Assembly: GCF_935822925.1 (NCBI RefSeq)
Contig: NZ_CAKXZS010000011.1
Coordinates: 165,282-229,281 of the forward strand
Reading direction: 5' to 3'
DNA from: Mesorhizobium ventifaucium
GTDB lineage: Bacteria; Pseudomonadota; Alphaproteobacteria; Rhizobiales; Rhizobiaceae
Length of the DNA: 64,000 bases
Of the stretch, positions 44,127-56,056 are shown piece by piece. A model generated the notes under the pieces. That model made no database searches. It had not been told where the DNA came from and saw only the letters and a program-made list of their open reading frames with translations. The first letter of the stretch is position 1. Every line of letters begins with the position of its first letter. A program made the position numbers and the translations under genes.

Positions 44127-44924
44127 GTGAAGATGGCAGAAGGGAATTGTATTGTGGCGGTATCCGAAGGGGTTGTTCATGTGGATGACCGACTGACCGA
44201 CCTCAGCGGGATGTCTTCCTTCTCGCGCAATGTTTCGACCCTTCTTGAGCGCGTGGAATACAGGCGCTGCGAAAGCGGTGAAGACATGGAGGCGATTTAC
44301 CGGCTTCGCTACAAGGCTTACCGGCTGAACGGCTTTCTGCCTGAATCCAGCGACCAGATGATGACGGATGCGCTCGACGACACGCCGAACTGTTATCGCT
44401 TTGGTGTCTTCGTCGACAATTCCCTTGTGTGTACGCTCCGTATTCATCATCTGACACCGAGCGAACCTTACGCGCCCGCAATGACCAGATTCCGCGATCT
44501 GCTTCATCCGCGCCTGCTTCGCGGAGAATCCTTCATCAATCCGACGCTTCTGGCAGCCGACCCGGACTTCATATCGATGCATCGTGCCCTGCCTTACGTT
44601 ACGTTGCGGCTAGCAATTATTGCCAGCATCCGCTTCCACGTGACTGCCTGTCTCGGCGTGATCCGCAAGGAACACACGGCTTTCTACCAGCGGATTTTCG
44701 GTGCCGTGCAAGTGGGGCAACCGAGAGACTATCCTCCATTCACCGTTCCCGTGGTACTCTATGACGCGAACTACGAGATCAATTTGGAGCGGGTACTCCA
44801 GCGTTTCCCATTCTTTCGTTCGACGCCGATGGAACAGCGCATGCTGTTTGAGACACCTGGTGCCGGTGAACTCGCGCCGCTGACCATCCTGCCGACCGCC
44901 AAATACTACCGCGAAGCCGCCTGA
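44127..44924 (+). CDS. FeeM-like N-acyl amino acid synthase (acyl-homoserine-lactone synthase fold)
   Basis: 265 residues. The core from about residue 45 to 215 (RCESGEDMEAIYRLRYKAYR, FGVFVDNSLVCTLRIHHL, ESFINPTLLAAD, LRLAIIASIRFHVTACLGVI) follows the GNAT-like fold shared by LuxI synthases and the N-acyl amino acid synthase FeeM; R-Y-K-A-Y near the N-terminus matches the conserved substrate-site region. Such enzymes join a fatty acyl-ACP to an amino acid. Start GTG 44127 or ATG 44133. It follows the GGDEF-EAL gene by 129 bp of AT-rich DNA. Assignment to family is by pattern and moderately sure; product unknown. Confidence 0.7.
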   Translation: MKMAEGNCIVAVSEGVVHVDDRLTDLSGMSSFSRNVSTLLERVEYRRCESGEDMEAIYRLRYKAYRLNGFLPESSDQMMTDALDDTPNCYRFGVFVDNSLVCTLRIHHLTPSEPYAPAMTRFRDLLHPRLLRGESFINPTLLAADPDFISMHRALPYVTLRLAIIASIRFHVTACLGVIRKEHTAFYQRIFGAVQVGQPRDYPPFTVPVVLYDANYEINLERVLQRFPFFRSTPMEQRMLFETPGAGELAPLTILPTAKYYREAA

Positions 44925-45047
44925 CATCGGCAAATCTGGAGCGCGGCTGGAGCTTTCAGGCCGCTTCGGCGTTCTGGGAGGCGCGCCGGTGGCGCGTCGA
45001 CTCAATCTACATCGCTTCGGCGGCAATTCTATCGAGAGGAACCCGAC

Positions 45048-45197
45048 ATGACCATTTCCACGCTCGCGCTCACTCCGCTGATCTCGCTGATTGCCGGCGT
45101 GCTGATTCTGGTGATGCCGCGACTGCTCAACTACATCGTTGCGCTGTATCTGATCGTTGTCGGCCTGCTTGGTCTGTTTCCGCAGCTCGCCGGCTGA
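45048..45197 (+). CDS. DUF3096 small membrane protein (49 residues)
   Basis: Starts MTISTLALTPLISLIAGVL and has two membrane helices separated by the short MPRLLNY turn, ending LGLFPQLAG. This matches the DUF3096 family of about 50-residue proteins. GAGAGGA lies 7 nt before the ATG, a strong ribosome-binding site for so short a gene. Function unknown; no obvious operon partner. Confidence 0.82.
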   Translation: MTISTLALTPLISLIAGVLILVMPRLLNYIVALYLIVVGLLGLFPQLAG

Positions 45198-45337
45198 AAA
45201 TGCCGGCAGGTGCGGCGCGTTAGCAAGCAAGCAAGCGCGAGGCGGCAGCCGCGAGCGCCTCCGAAACGTCATCCTGCATCTGGCAGCTTCAACGTTCCTT
45301 TGATGCTGATGTCTCCAGCGATGCGGCAATAGCGCCA

Positions 45338-45366
45338 TTGCCCTCGGCCTGGCTTTTCGCTATGTG
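45338..45366 (+). promoter_or_regulatory. Possible promoter of the oxidase subunit IV gene
   Basis: TTGCCC (45338-45343) and TATGTG (45361-45366) with a 17-nt spacer, 30 bp before the ATG at 45397. A moderate match to the vegetative consensus; no other candidate is visible in the 199-bp gap. Confidence 0.35.
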
Positions 45367-45396
45367 CCTGAAAGATGTCTTCGAAGGGGTATTCCT

Positions 45397-45621
45397 ATGG
45401 CTGATCACTCGCCGACCGGTCCTGTCGAACTAGGCGCGAAGATGGACTATGCCGAGCACGACCGCACCTATGCCGGCTTTGTCATGCTCGCCAAATACGG
45501 ATCGCTGTTTTGCGCCGCCGTGCTTCTGGCAATGGCTTTCGGCTTCTTCGCGGGCGGCTTCTTCTCGGCGTTTGTCCTGTTCGTTCTGATCCTCGCCGTC
45601 GGCGCTTTCATTCTCCGGTAA
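45397..45621 (+). CDS. aa3-type cytochrome c oxidase subunit IV
   Basis: 74 residues. The conserved N-terminal MDYAEHDRTYAGFVMLAKYG leads into a long hydrophobic hairpin (SLFCAAVLLAMAFGFFAGG, FVLFVLILAVGAFILR). This is the small alphaproteobacterial subunit IV of aa3 oxidase, a peripheral helix in the complex. Start ATG 45397 behind AAGGGG; the open frame begins at 45364. It lies 84 bp ahead of the transhydrogenase genes, as in many rhizobia. Confidence 0.88.
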   Translation: MADHSPTGPVELGAKMDYAEHDRTYAGFVMLAKYGSLFCAAVLLAMAFGFFAGGFFSAFVLFVLILAVGAFILR

Positions 45622-45705
45622 ATTCTTCAAAACCCTTGCCCGCGACATCGCCGGAAGTCCGGCCGGCGTCCTGCGCAGACAGGTTCCAGCCGAAAGGATC
45701 ATGCG

Positions 45706-46977
45706 GTGGGACAGACGGTTTTCATCCCTCGTGAGCTCGATACGAACGAGCCGCGCGTTGCTGCCTCGCCCGACACGGTCAAGCGGCTGGCGGGGCTGGG
45801 GTTCGACGTGATCGTCGAAAGCGGCGCCGGCACGGCATCGCGCATTCCCGACGAGGAGTTCGCCAAGGCCGGCGCTGTGATCGGCAAGGCCGGCGATGTC
45901 GCCAAAGCCGATGTGGTGCTTAAGGTGCGCCGGCCTGATGAGATGGAGCTGAAGGCCTATCGCCCGGGCACCGCCGTGATCGCCATAATCGATCCCTATG
46001 GCAACGATGCTGCGGTCGATGCTCTGGCAAGGGCCGGCGTCACCGCCTTCTCGATGGAGTTCATGCCGCGCATCACGCGCGCCCAATCGATGGACGTCCT
46101 GTCCAGCCAGGCGAACCTCGCCGGCTATCAGGCGGTGATCGACGCGGCTGCCGAATATGACCGGGCGCTGCCGATGATGATGACCGCCGCCGGCACGGTG
46201 CCGGCGGCGAAAGCCTTCATCATGGGCGTTGGCGTCGCCGGCCTGCAGGCTATCGCGACGGCGAGACGGCTTGGCGCCGTCGTCACCGCCACCGATGTGC
46301 GCCCCGCTGCCAAGGAACAGGTTGCCTCGCTGGGCGCAAAGTTCCTGGCCGTCGAGGATGAGGAGTTCAAGGCGGCCGAGACGGCTGGCGGCTACGCCAA
46401 GGAAATGTCTAAGGAATACCAGGCCAAGCAAGCGGCACTGACGGCCGAGCACATCGCCAAGCAGGACATCGTCATCACCACGGCGCTGATTCCTGGCCGT
46501 CCGGCGCCGAAGCTGGTCTCGGCCGCTATGGTCGCCTCGATGAAGCCGGGCTCGGTGATTGTTGACGTCGCGGTCGAGCGCGGCGGCAATGTCGAAGGCG
46601 CTGTGCCCGGGCAGGTGGTAACCACGGCCAACGGGGTGAAAATCGTCGGCCATCTCAACGTGCCGGGCCGCGTCGCGGCCTCCGCCTCGCTGCTCTACGC
46701 CAGGAACCTCTTTGCGTTCCTCGAGACACTGGTCGACAAGACCACCAAGATGCTTGCCATCAACCGCGACGACGAATTGGTCAAGGCGACGATGCTGACC
46801 GATGGCGGTCAGGTCGTGCATCCGGCCTTCGTCGGCAAACCGGCGGTGATGATCGCCTCCAATGAGCCAGCGAAGCCCGCTGCCGCAGAAAAACCGGCCG
46901 CGCCAAAGAAAGCTGCCGCATCCAGGAAACTTGCCGCACCCAAATCGCCCGCCAGCAAGCCGAAAGGGATCGCGTGA
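45706..46977 (+). CDS. pntAA: Proton-translocating NAD(P) transhydrogenase, subunit alpha part 1
   Basis: 423 residues, the cytoplasmic NAD(H)-binding domain I. It starts [20 protein letters not shown] and contains [20 protein letters not shown], the [20 protein letters not shown]ossmann region and [19 protein letters not shown]. The last 45 residues are an Ala/Lys/Pro-rich linker ([19 protein letters not shown]). Start is GTG 45706, 7 nt after AAAGGA. In this three-gene form hydride transfer from NADH to NADP+ is driven by proton entry through AB and B. Confidence 0.93.
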   Translation: MGQTVFIPRELDTNEPRVAASPDTVKRLAGLGFDVIVESGAGTASRIPDEEFAKAGAVIGKAGDVAKADVVLKVRRPDEMELKAYRPGTAVIAIIDPYGNDAAVDALARAGVTAFSMEFMPRITRAQSMDVLSSQANLAGYQAVIDAAAEYDRALPMMMTAAGTVPAAKAFIMGVGVAGLQAIATARRLGAVVTATDVRPAAKEQVASLGAKFLAVEDEEFKAAETAGGYAKEMSKEYQAKQAALTAEHIAKQDIVITTALIPGRPAPKLVSAAMVASMKPGSVIVDVAVERGGNVEGAVPGQVVTTANGVKIVGHLNVPGRVAASASLLYARNLFAFLETLVDKTTKMLAINRDDELVKATMLTDGGQVVHPAFVGKPAVMIASNEPAKPAAAEKPAAPKKAAASRKLAAPKSPASKPKGIA

Positions 46978-47402
46978 TGGACCATACCTTGCAGAAAGCC
47001 CTTGACCAGCTCGACCAGGCGACCGCCGCCGTCCGTCTCGCCGTGCAGGATCTGGCCACGGCTCCAGGCGGCACCGGTGCGGCGGGCGACGCCGCGCACG
47101 CGCTGTCCGGCGGGGCGATCGATCCGTTCGTCTTCCGCTTCGCCATTTTCGTGCTGGCGATCTTTGTCGGCTATTACGTCGTCTGGTCGGTCACACCGGC
47201 GCTGCATACGCCACTGATGGCCGTCACCAACGCCATTTCCTCGGTCATCGTCGTCGGCGCGCTGCTTGCCGTCGGCATCTCGGCGTCCGGCATCGCCACC
47301 GGCTTCGGCTTCGTCGCGCTGATGCTGGTGTCGGTCAACATCTTCGGCGGCTTTCTCGTCACCCAGCGCATGCTGGCGATGTACAAGAAGAAGGACAAGT
47401 AG
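46977..47402 (+). CDS. pntAB: NAD(P) transhydrogenase, subunit alpha part 2 (membrane)
   Basis: 141 residues. After a soluble N-terminal helix ([20 protein letters not shown]) come three to four membrane helices ([62 protein letters not shown]). This is part of the membrane domain II. Start ATG 46977 overlaps the pntAA stop by one base; GTG 46974 is an alternative. Confidence 0.92.
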   Translation: MDHTLQKALDQLDQATAAVRLAVQDLATAPGGTGAAGDAAHALSGGAIDPFVFRFAIFVLAIFVGYYVVWSVTPALHTPLMAVTNAISSVIVVGALLAVGISASGIATGFGFVALMLVSVNIFGGFLVTQRMLAMYKKKDK

Positions 47403-47408
47403 AGCGCC

Positions 47409-48806
47409 ATGAACGCCAACTTCGCCTCCTTCCTCTATCTGGTCTCCGGCATCCTGTTCATCCTAGCATTGCGCGGCCTGTCGCACCCGACCACGAGCCG
47501 CCAGGGCAACATGTACGGCATGATCGGCATGGGCATCGCCATTGCCACCACGCTGGCGCTGGCGACCCCTTCGGCGGGAGGCTTCGGCCTCATTGTGCTC
47601 GGTCTTTTGATCGGCGGCTCGGTCGGCGCGGTCACCGCACGGCGCATCGCCATGACCTCGATGCCGCAGCTGGTCGCCGCCTTCCATTCGCTGGTTGGGC
47701 TTGCCGCCGTCATGGTGGCGGCTGCCGCCGTGTATGCACCGGAAAGCTTCGGCATCGGCACGGTCGCCGATATCCACGCCCAGGCGCTGATCGAGATGAG
47801 CCTCGGCGTCGCCATCGGCGCCATCACCTTCACCGGCTCGGTCATCGCCTTCCTCAAGCTCGACGGCCGCATGTCGGGCAAGCCGATCATGATCGGCGGC
47901 CGCCATTTCATCAACGCCGCCCTCGGCATCGGGCTGGTCGTGCTGATCGTGCTGCTGGTCACCACCGAGTCCAAACTGGTGTTCTGGCTGATCGTGGCGG
48001 CATCGCTTGTCCTTGGCGTCCTTCTCATCATCCCGATCGGCGGCGCCGACATGCCGGTGGTCGTCTCGATGCTGAATTCCTATTCGGGCTGGGCCGCTGC
48101 AGCGCTCGGCTTCACGCTCGGCAATCTGGCGCTGATCATCACCGGCGCACTGGTCGGCTCGTCCGGCGCGATCCTGTCCTACATCATGTGCAAGGGCATG
48201 AACCGGTCGTTCATCTCGGTCATCCTCGGCGGCTTCGGCGGCGAGACTTCCGCCACAGCCGACGACGGCATCGAGCGCACGGTCAAGCAGGGTTCGGCCG
48301 ACGATGCCGCCTATCTGATGATGAACGCGCAGAAGGTCATCATCGTGCCTGGTTACGGCATGGCGGTCGCCCAGGCGCAGCATGCGTTGCGCGAGATGGC
48401 CGACAAGCTCAAGGCCAATGGCGTCGACGTGAAGTACGCCATTCATCCGGTCGCCGGCCGCATGCCCGGCCACATGAACGTGCTGCTGGCCGAAGCCAAT
48501 GTGCCCTACGACGAAGTGTTCGAACTCGAGGACATCAACTCCGAATTCGCGCAGGCCGACGTCGCCTATGTCATCGGCGCCAACGACGTCACCAACCCGT
48601 CCGCCCGCGACGACAAGTCGTCGCCGATCTACGGCATGCCGATCCTCGACGTCGACAAGGCTCGCACCTGTGTGTTCGTCAAGCGCTCGCTCGGCTCCGG
48701 CTATGCCGGCATTGACAATACGCTGTTCTACAAGGACGGCACCATGATGCTGCTCGGCGACGCCAAGAAGATGACCGAAGAGATCGTCAAGGCCATGGAT
48801 CATTGA
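47409..48806 (+). CDS. pntB: NAD(P) transhydrogenase, subunit beta
   Basis: 465 residues. Membrane domain of eight or nine helices to about residue 265, then the NADP(H)-binding domain III with VIIVPGYGMAVAQAQHALRE, AIHPVAGRMPGHMNVLLAEA, INSEFAQADVAYVIGANDVT and the C-terminal KRSLGSGYAGIDNTLFY. Six bp after pntAB and followed by an intrinsic terminator, so pntAA-AB-B form one operon, with the oxidase subunit IV gene possibly at its head. Makes NADPH for biosynthesis and redox defence. Confidence 0.94.
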   Translation: MNANFASFLYLVSGILFILALRGLSHPTTSRQGNMYGMIGMGIAIATTLALATPSAGGFGLIVLGLLIGGSVGAVTARRIAMTSMPQLVAAFHSLVGLAAVMVAAAAVYAPESFGIGTVADIHAQALIEMSLGVAIGAITFTGSVIAFLKLDGRMSGKPIMIGGRHFINAALGIGLVVLIVLLVTTESKLVFWLIVAASLVLGVLLIIPIGGADMPVVVSMLNSYSGWAAAALGFTLGNLALIITGALVGSSGAILSYIMCKGMNRSFISVILGGFGGETSATADDGIERTVKQGSADDAAYLMMNAQKVIIVPGYGMAVAQAQHALREMADKLKANGVDVKYAIHPVAGRMPGHMNVLLAEANVPYDEVFELEDINSEFAQADVAYVIGANDVTNPSARDDKSSPIYGMPILDVDKARTCVFVKRSLGSGYAGIDNTLFYKDGTMMLLGDAKKMTEEIVKAMDH

Positions 48807-48848
48807 TCCGGGTTGGCGGCCCCGATATCGTTAGTTGCTCAACAAAAG

Positions 48849-48871
48849 CCTGGCCCCGCGCCGGGTTTTTT
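48849..48871 (+). terminator. Intrinsic terminator of the pnt operon
   Basis: Stem CCTGGC/GCCGGG with a CCCGC loop (one T-G pair), preceded by AAAAG and followed by T6, 42 bp after the pntB stop. The most convincing intrinsic terminator in the window. Confidence 0.8.
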
Positions 48872-48963
48872 CTTGTCCCTGAGCATCCGGCGTCCTTAGC
48901 TCACATGCCGGGTTCAGAGCTACGATGGGTTCTGTTCCGGGATTGTCACCAATGGAGGCACTG

Positions 48964-50469
48964 GTGTCCGACCCTCATCCTGTTGCGTCGCCGGCCAAGA
49001 CCAGTCCGCCGGCCTCCGGAAAGGCGCCGCGCAAGCTCGGCCAGGCCGTGGTTATCGTGCATGGCATGGGCGAACAGCGACCGATGGGCACGCTGAGGGA
49101 ATTTGTTCAGGCTGTTTGGAGTCATGATCCCGCCCGCGCGCCGTTTTATGCCCATGTCGCCGATCCGGGCGGTCCCGCCGGCGCGAAGATCAACCAGAGC
49201 TGGATCACGCCCGACAGCCGGACGAACTCGCACGAGCTTCGCCGGATCACCACCCCTTACGATGTCGATGGCCGCCGCACCGATTTCTACGAGCTTTACT
49301 GGGCCGACATCACGCAAGGCACGACGCGGGGCCGGCTTGCGGCCTGGGTGACAAATCTGCTCTGGTGCAAGCCCGCCGACATTCCGCGCGACGCCCGCGG
49401 GCTCTATGTCGTCACGCTTCTGGCCGTCATAGCAGTCTTGGGCGCGGCGCTTGTGCTCGCCACGTCGGCCTTGCAGGGAGATATTTCCTGGACCACGGGC
49501 ACGCTCGCCACGATCCTGGCCTCGTTCGTCATCTGGTCGGTGGACCGGTTCGGTCTTCCTTATTTCGGTGATGTGGCCGCCTATGTGCGTGCTGAAGCGG
49601 CAACGGTCGAGAAGCGCGCGCTTGTCCGCGACCGCGGCCTGACGCTGCTGAGGCGCCTCATGATGGACGACGGCTACGACCGCATCGTGCTGGTCTCGCA
49701 CAGCTTGGGATCGATTATCGCCTATGATCTGCTGCAGATATTGTGGGCCGATTTCAGGCCTCGAAAGCTGGAAGCGGTCCGCGACAGGGCGAGACTGAAA
49801 GCGATCCGCGCCGTCGACAAGGCTACGCTCAACGCCGATGGTTCTGCGTGGCCCGACAAATTGGATGATCTTTCCGGATTCCGGCGCGCCCAATGGGAGC
49901 TCTACCGCCAGCTCCGTACCAGGGACACCGATCATCCATTGCCGTGGAAGATCAGCGATTTCGTCACGCTCGGCAGCCCGCTGACCCACAGCGAATTTCT
50001 GGTGACCTACAATCTCGCCGAATTCAGGCGCGGCATCGCTGAGCGGCTGTTCTCGGCATGTCCGCCGATCGCCGACACGGCGGCCGGTGGAACCGTCCTC
50101 TATCAGGAAGGGCGCAGCCGTTCGGGCAAGCCGCAGCGCGCGGTGCATCATGGTGCGGTGTTTGCCGCCACGCGCTGGACCAACATCTTCGACAGGGGCA
50201 ATGGCTGGCTGACCGGCGACCCGATCTCCGGACCGATGGCGGAAAATTTCGGCCCGGGCGTGGAGAACATTCAGGTCGAGCTGCGCAGTTCGCTTGGCCG
50301 CATCTTCACCCACAGGCTCTACTGGTCGCTGAACGCGACCGGCGTCGAGGTCGCGGCGGCCGCCGGCACGCCGCCGCGTTCGCATATCGGCGTGCTGCGT
50401 GACGCCGTCGATCTCGGCCGCAAACTGGAGCCAAGCCAGGCCGCGCCGACGACTTCTGCGGGAAGATAG
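48964..50469 (+). CDS. Membrane-linked alpha/beta-hydrolase-like protein of unknown function
   Basis: 501 residues. Starts at a lipase-type strand (QAVVIVHGMGEQRP, about 27-40), has one or two membrane helices near 150-200 (VVTLLAVIAVLGAALVLATS, TLATILASFVIWSV) and the nucleophile elbow VLVSHSLGSIIAYDLL with Ser in SHSLGS, then DFVTLGSPLTHSEFL. The layout suggests a membrane-bound serine hydrolase with an uncertain substrate. GTG 48964 has GGAGG 5 nt upstream and is preferred to ATG 48925 or 48952, which lack good ribosome-binding sites. Confidence 0.75.
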   Translation: MSDPHPVASPAKTSPPASGKAPRKLGQAVVIVHGMGEQRPMGTLREFVQAVWSHDPARAPFYAHVADPGGPAGAKINQSWITPDSRTNSHELRRITTPYDVDGRRTDFYELYWADITQGTTRGRLAAWVTNLLWCKPADIPRDARGLYVVTLLAVIAVLGAALVLATSALQGDISWTTGTLATILASFVIWSVDRFGLPYFGDVAAYVRAEAATVEKRALVRDRGLTLLRRLMMDDGYDRIVLVSHSLGSIIAYDLLQILWADFRPRKLEAVRDRARLKAIRAVDKATLNADGSAWPDKLDDLSGFRRAQWELYRQLRTRDTDHPLPWKISDFVTLGSPLTHSEFLVTYNLAEFRRGIAERLFSACPPIADTAAGGTVLYQEGRSRSGKPQRAVHHGAVFAATRWTNIFDRGNGWLTGDPISGPMAENFGPGVENIQVELRSSLGRIFTHRLYWSLNATGVEVAAAAGTPPRSHIGVLRDAVDLGRKLEPSQAAPTTSAGR

Positions 50470-50570
50470 GCCCGCTCGTTTGGGCGAACCAGCGTGCAAT
50501 CCGTGGCGATGACGTGTGAACACAACCGGTCGATGCCGGGGCACAGTCCCGTCATCGCCCTCAGCACCGA

Positions 50571-51488
50571 TCAGCGGTTGGTCAGGAAGACCGCCTCCTC
50601 GTCGTCGCGTTGCCTGCCGCCAAGTGCCGCCGCGGCGCTCGCGATGAAGGCGCCGACGACCAGCGACAGTGCGCCAAGCAGCGCGAAGGTGGCACCGGCT
50701 TTCCTGGCGGTATCGGCAGCCTGCTGGGCCTGGACCTTCGCCTCCTCGACACGGGCAAGCACCGCATCGACACGAGCCCTGGCATCCGGTTCCGACAGCC
50801 CGGTTCGGGCAGCCACCAGCTGCGACAGATAGGTCTTGTCGTCGGCAGACACTTCGCCTGCTGCGGCGCTCGCGATCAAAATGCGCGAAGCCTGCGCCGT
50901 CGCCGCTGCATCGCTCTCCGGGTTGGCGGCGGCAAGCCTGGCCGCATCGGCCTGGCGGAACAACGCATCGACGAAGTACGACGTTGCGTTGTCGGTCGCG
51001 GCGCCTCCGGCGTTAGCAGTAGCACCGGCCGAAGCGCCCATTGCCGCGCCCGACGCGACTGTCGAAGCGGCTTGGACGCCGGTTCCGACAGCTGCGGAAA
51101 GCGCCGAGCCGAGAACGCCGGCTACGAGCAACGTTGCAAGCGCCCAGGCGAGGAAGCCGTGTGCGGTATCGCGGAAAAAGACCTCATCGGTGTGGACGCC
51201 GACCCATTTGGTGCGCAGGCGCCCGGCAAGATAACCGCCGACGGCCGACGACAGCCACTGCACGATGATCAGCCACGCGGCGGTGGAGGCCGCGAAAGTT
51301 GTGACCGAGGTGCTCAAGCCGGACCACGGCGAAACCATCGTCAGCCCGAGCCCGGAGCCGAGCAGCATCAGGATCAATGTTAGCGTCGAGGCAGCAAAGG
51401 CGCCGGCCACGATTGGCCCCCAGCTGACAGCGGTAGAAGAGGATTCCGTCGGTGCGGAAACGTCGACAGCCGTTAGGGTTGACTGCAT
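50571..51488 (-). CDS. Multi-span membrane protein of unknown function
   Basis: 305 residues. Hydrophobic hairpins near the N-terminus (VSWGPIVAGAFAASTLTLILM, AAWLIIVQWLSSAVGGYLAGR, GFLAWALATLLVAGVLGSAL) and a final helix (ATFALLGALSLVVGAFIASAAAA) enclose an Ala-rich soluble part (about 150-260) likely to be coiled coil. N-terminal WGPIVAGAFAA resembles the start of other rhizobial membrane proteins of unknown role. AGGGGG lies 5 nt before ATG 51488. It follows the 25-residue peptide gene by 9 bp. Confidence 0.7.
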   Translation of the reverse strand: MQSTLTAVDVSAPTESSSTAVSWGPIVAGAFAASTLTLILMLLGSGLGLTMVSPWSGLSTSVTTFAASTAAWLIIVQWLSSAVGGYLAGRLRTKWVGVHTDEVFFRDTAHGFLAWALATLLVAGVLGSALSAAVGTGVQAASTVASGAAMGASAGATANAGGAATDNATSYFVDALFRQADAARLAAANPESDAAATAQASRILIASAAAGEVSADDKTYLSQLVAARTGLSEPDARARVDAVLARVEEAKVQAQQAADTARKAGATFALLGALSLVVGAFIASAAAALGGRQRDDEEAVFLTNR

Positions 51489-51497
51489 GTCAGCCCC

Positions 51498-51575
51498 CTA
51501 ACGTGCGAAAAGCATGATGAGAATAATGATCGGAATCGGGACTCCGAGAAGCCAGAGCAAAATGCCACGTCCCAT
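51498..51575 (-). CDS. 25-residue hydrophobic membrane peptide
   Basis: The peptide begins MGRGILLWLLG, continues VPIPIIILIML and ends FAR: a single hydrophobic helix kinked by two prolines. It has a textbook ribosome-binding site (GCAGGAGG, 5 nt spacing) and stands 9 bp ahead of the larger membrane protein gene on the same strand. I recall near-identical short peptides in other rhizobia. Function unknown; the context suggests a partner of the following protein. Confidence 0.65.
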   Translation of the reverse strand: MGRGILLWLLGVPIPIIILIMLFAR

Positions 51576-51733
51576 GAGTGCCTCCTGCGGCGATTGTGAT
51601 CGATTACAATGCCTTGGATGCTCTTCCGTTCCGACCGGCCCTCATGATCCTTTGTTGCGACGCAGCAGGGATCGTTGGTGGGCCTGGGCCTACCAATAGC
51701 TTAAGTGTCCGAAGCTGAGCAGCTGCTTGGGCT

Positions 51734-54427
<2,694 letters not shown>

Positions 54428-54541
54428 TCATGTACGGTGCCCGGTCACATTTCCGGAGAGCGGGCGCTTCGCCCTTGCCCTCCGGCGACATGGACGCTGG
54501 CATTGACAGCCACTACATTGGGATGACCAGCGGAGCACGCC

Positions 54542-55911
54542 ATGGACAGTCAGCCCGCCCCCTTCGTCCCGCCGGCGCCGAAGCCGCGCACGTCGCCGCC
54601 TTCGACGCTGGAGATGATCCGCATCGTCTATCGCAACCCGCTCGAACTGTGGGGCGAGCCGACCTACAACGAACCCTGGATTTCGGTGACCGGCATCGGC
54701 GGGCCTCTGGTCATCGCCAACGACCCCGGCCTCATTCGCCACGTGCTGGTCGACAATGCCAAAAATTACAAGATGGCGACGGTGCGCCAGATGATCCTGC
54801 GACCGATCCTGCGCGACGGCCTGCTGACCGCCGAGGGTGAGGTCTGGCGGCGTTCACGCAAGGCGATGGCGCCGGTGTTCACGCCGCGCCACATCTTCGG
54901 TTTTGCCGAGCCGATGCTGAGGCGCACGCGGGAGTTCGTCACGCGCTACGAGGATGGCGGCACGTCGGACATCGCCCACGACATGACGCTGCTTACCTTT
55001 GATATCCTGGCCGAGACGCTGTTTTCCAGTGAGATATCCGGTGAGCCGGGCAGCTTCGCCAAGGAGATCGACCGGCTATTCGAAACCATGGGCCGGGTCG
55101 ATCCGCTCGACCTGTTGCGGGCGCCAGATTGGCTGCCGCGCCTGACCCGCATCCGCGGCCGCAAAACCATGGCCTATTTCCGCAAGATCGTCACCGACAC
55201 TGTCAAAATGCGCGAAGAGCGGGTCAAGCACGATCCGGACAAGTGCCGCAGGATTTCCTCACGCTTTTGCTCAAGGCGGAGGGACCGGACGGGCTGACGC
55301 GCGCCGAGGTCGAGGACAACATCATCACCTTCATCGGGGCCGGCCATGAAACCACGGCGCGTGCGCTCGGCTGGACGCTCTATTGCCTGGCCGAAGCGCC
55401 TTGGGAGCGCGAAAAGGTCGAGCGCGAGATCGACGCGGTTCTAGCGCGAGAGCTCGACCCGACAAAGTGGCTCGACGCCATGCCGTTCACCCGCGCCGCC
55501 TTCGAGGAGGGGCTCAGGCTTTACCCGCCGGCGCCGTCGATCAACCGCGAGCCGATCGAGCCTGAAACCTGGAACGGCCTCTACATACCGAGGCGTGCTG
55601 CGGTGCTGGTCATGCCGTGGGTCGTCCACCGCCATCGCAAGCTGTGGGACCGGCCCGACGCCTTCATGCCCGAACGTTTCCATCCGGCAAATCGCGAGAA
55701 GATCGACCGCTTCCAGTATTTGCCGTTCGGCGCCGGTCCTCGCGTCTGCATCGGCACCAGCTTTGCCATGCAGGAGGCGATCATCGCTCTGGCGATCATG
55801 CTGTCGCGCTTCCGCTTCGATACCACCGCCGAGACCAAACCGTGGCCGGTGCAGAAACTGACGACGCAACCGCAGGGCGGCCTGCCGATGCAGGTCACGC
55901 GGCGCCTTTAG
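54542..55911 (+). pseudogene. Cytochrome P450 interrupted by a one-base deletion
   Basis: Frame one (54542 to about 55244) encodes the N-terminal half (NPLELWGEPTYNEPWISVTG, MILRPILRDGLLTAEGEVWR). At GACAAGTGCCGCAGG (55238-55252) family similarity jumps to another frame, continuing PQDFLTLLLKAEGPDGL to the end at 55911. That part has the I-helix AGHETTARAL, ExxR as EEGLRL and the heme motif FGAGPRVCIGTSFA. Restoring one G to read AAG-GTG gives DKVPQDFLT and a full P450 of about 456 residues. Frame one otherwise stops at 55297. The deletion could be genuine or a sequencing error. Confidence 0.85.
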
Positions 55912-56039
55912 TGCATGTCGCGCAAAAGCATGCCCTCGGGCTTGACCCGCGGGTGTGCAGCGGTTTTGCGATAACGACATGCATAAAACAACAGCCTAAA
56001 GCGCGTCGCATGAGGCCGGGTCAAACGCGACGCGCTTTA
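55912..56039. repeat. Pair of palindromic repeats after the P450 gene
   Basis: First unit: TGCATGTCG (55912-55920) pairs with CGACATGCA (55975-55983), with inner CGCAAAA/TTTTGCG. Second unit: perfect 13-bp arms TAAAGCGCGTCGC (55997-56009) and GCGACGCGCTTTA (56027-56039). Both are of the dispersed intergenic palindrome kind and may serve as transcript ends for the convergent P450 and reductase genes. Confidence 0.75.
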
Positions 56040-56056
56040 GTGAGCGGCCTGATTGG

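Noticed and set aside
54500..54530. TTGACA near 54506 as a P450 promoter
   Set aside because: No -10-like hexamer at 16-18 nt spacing; chance match likely.
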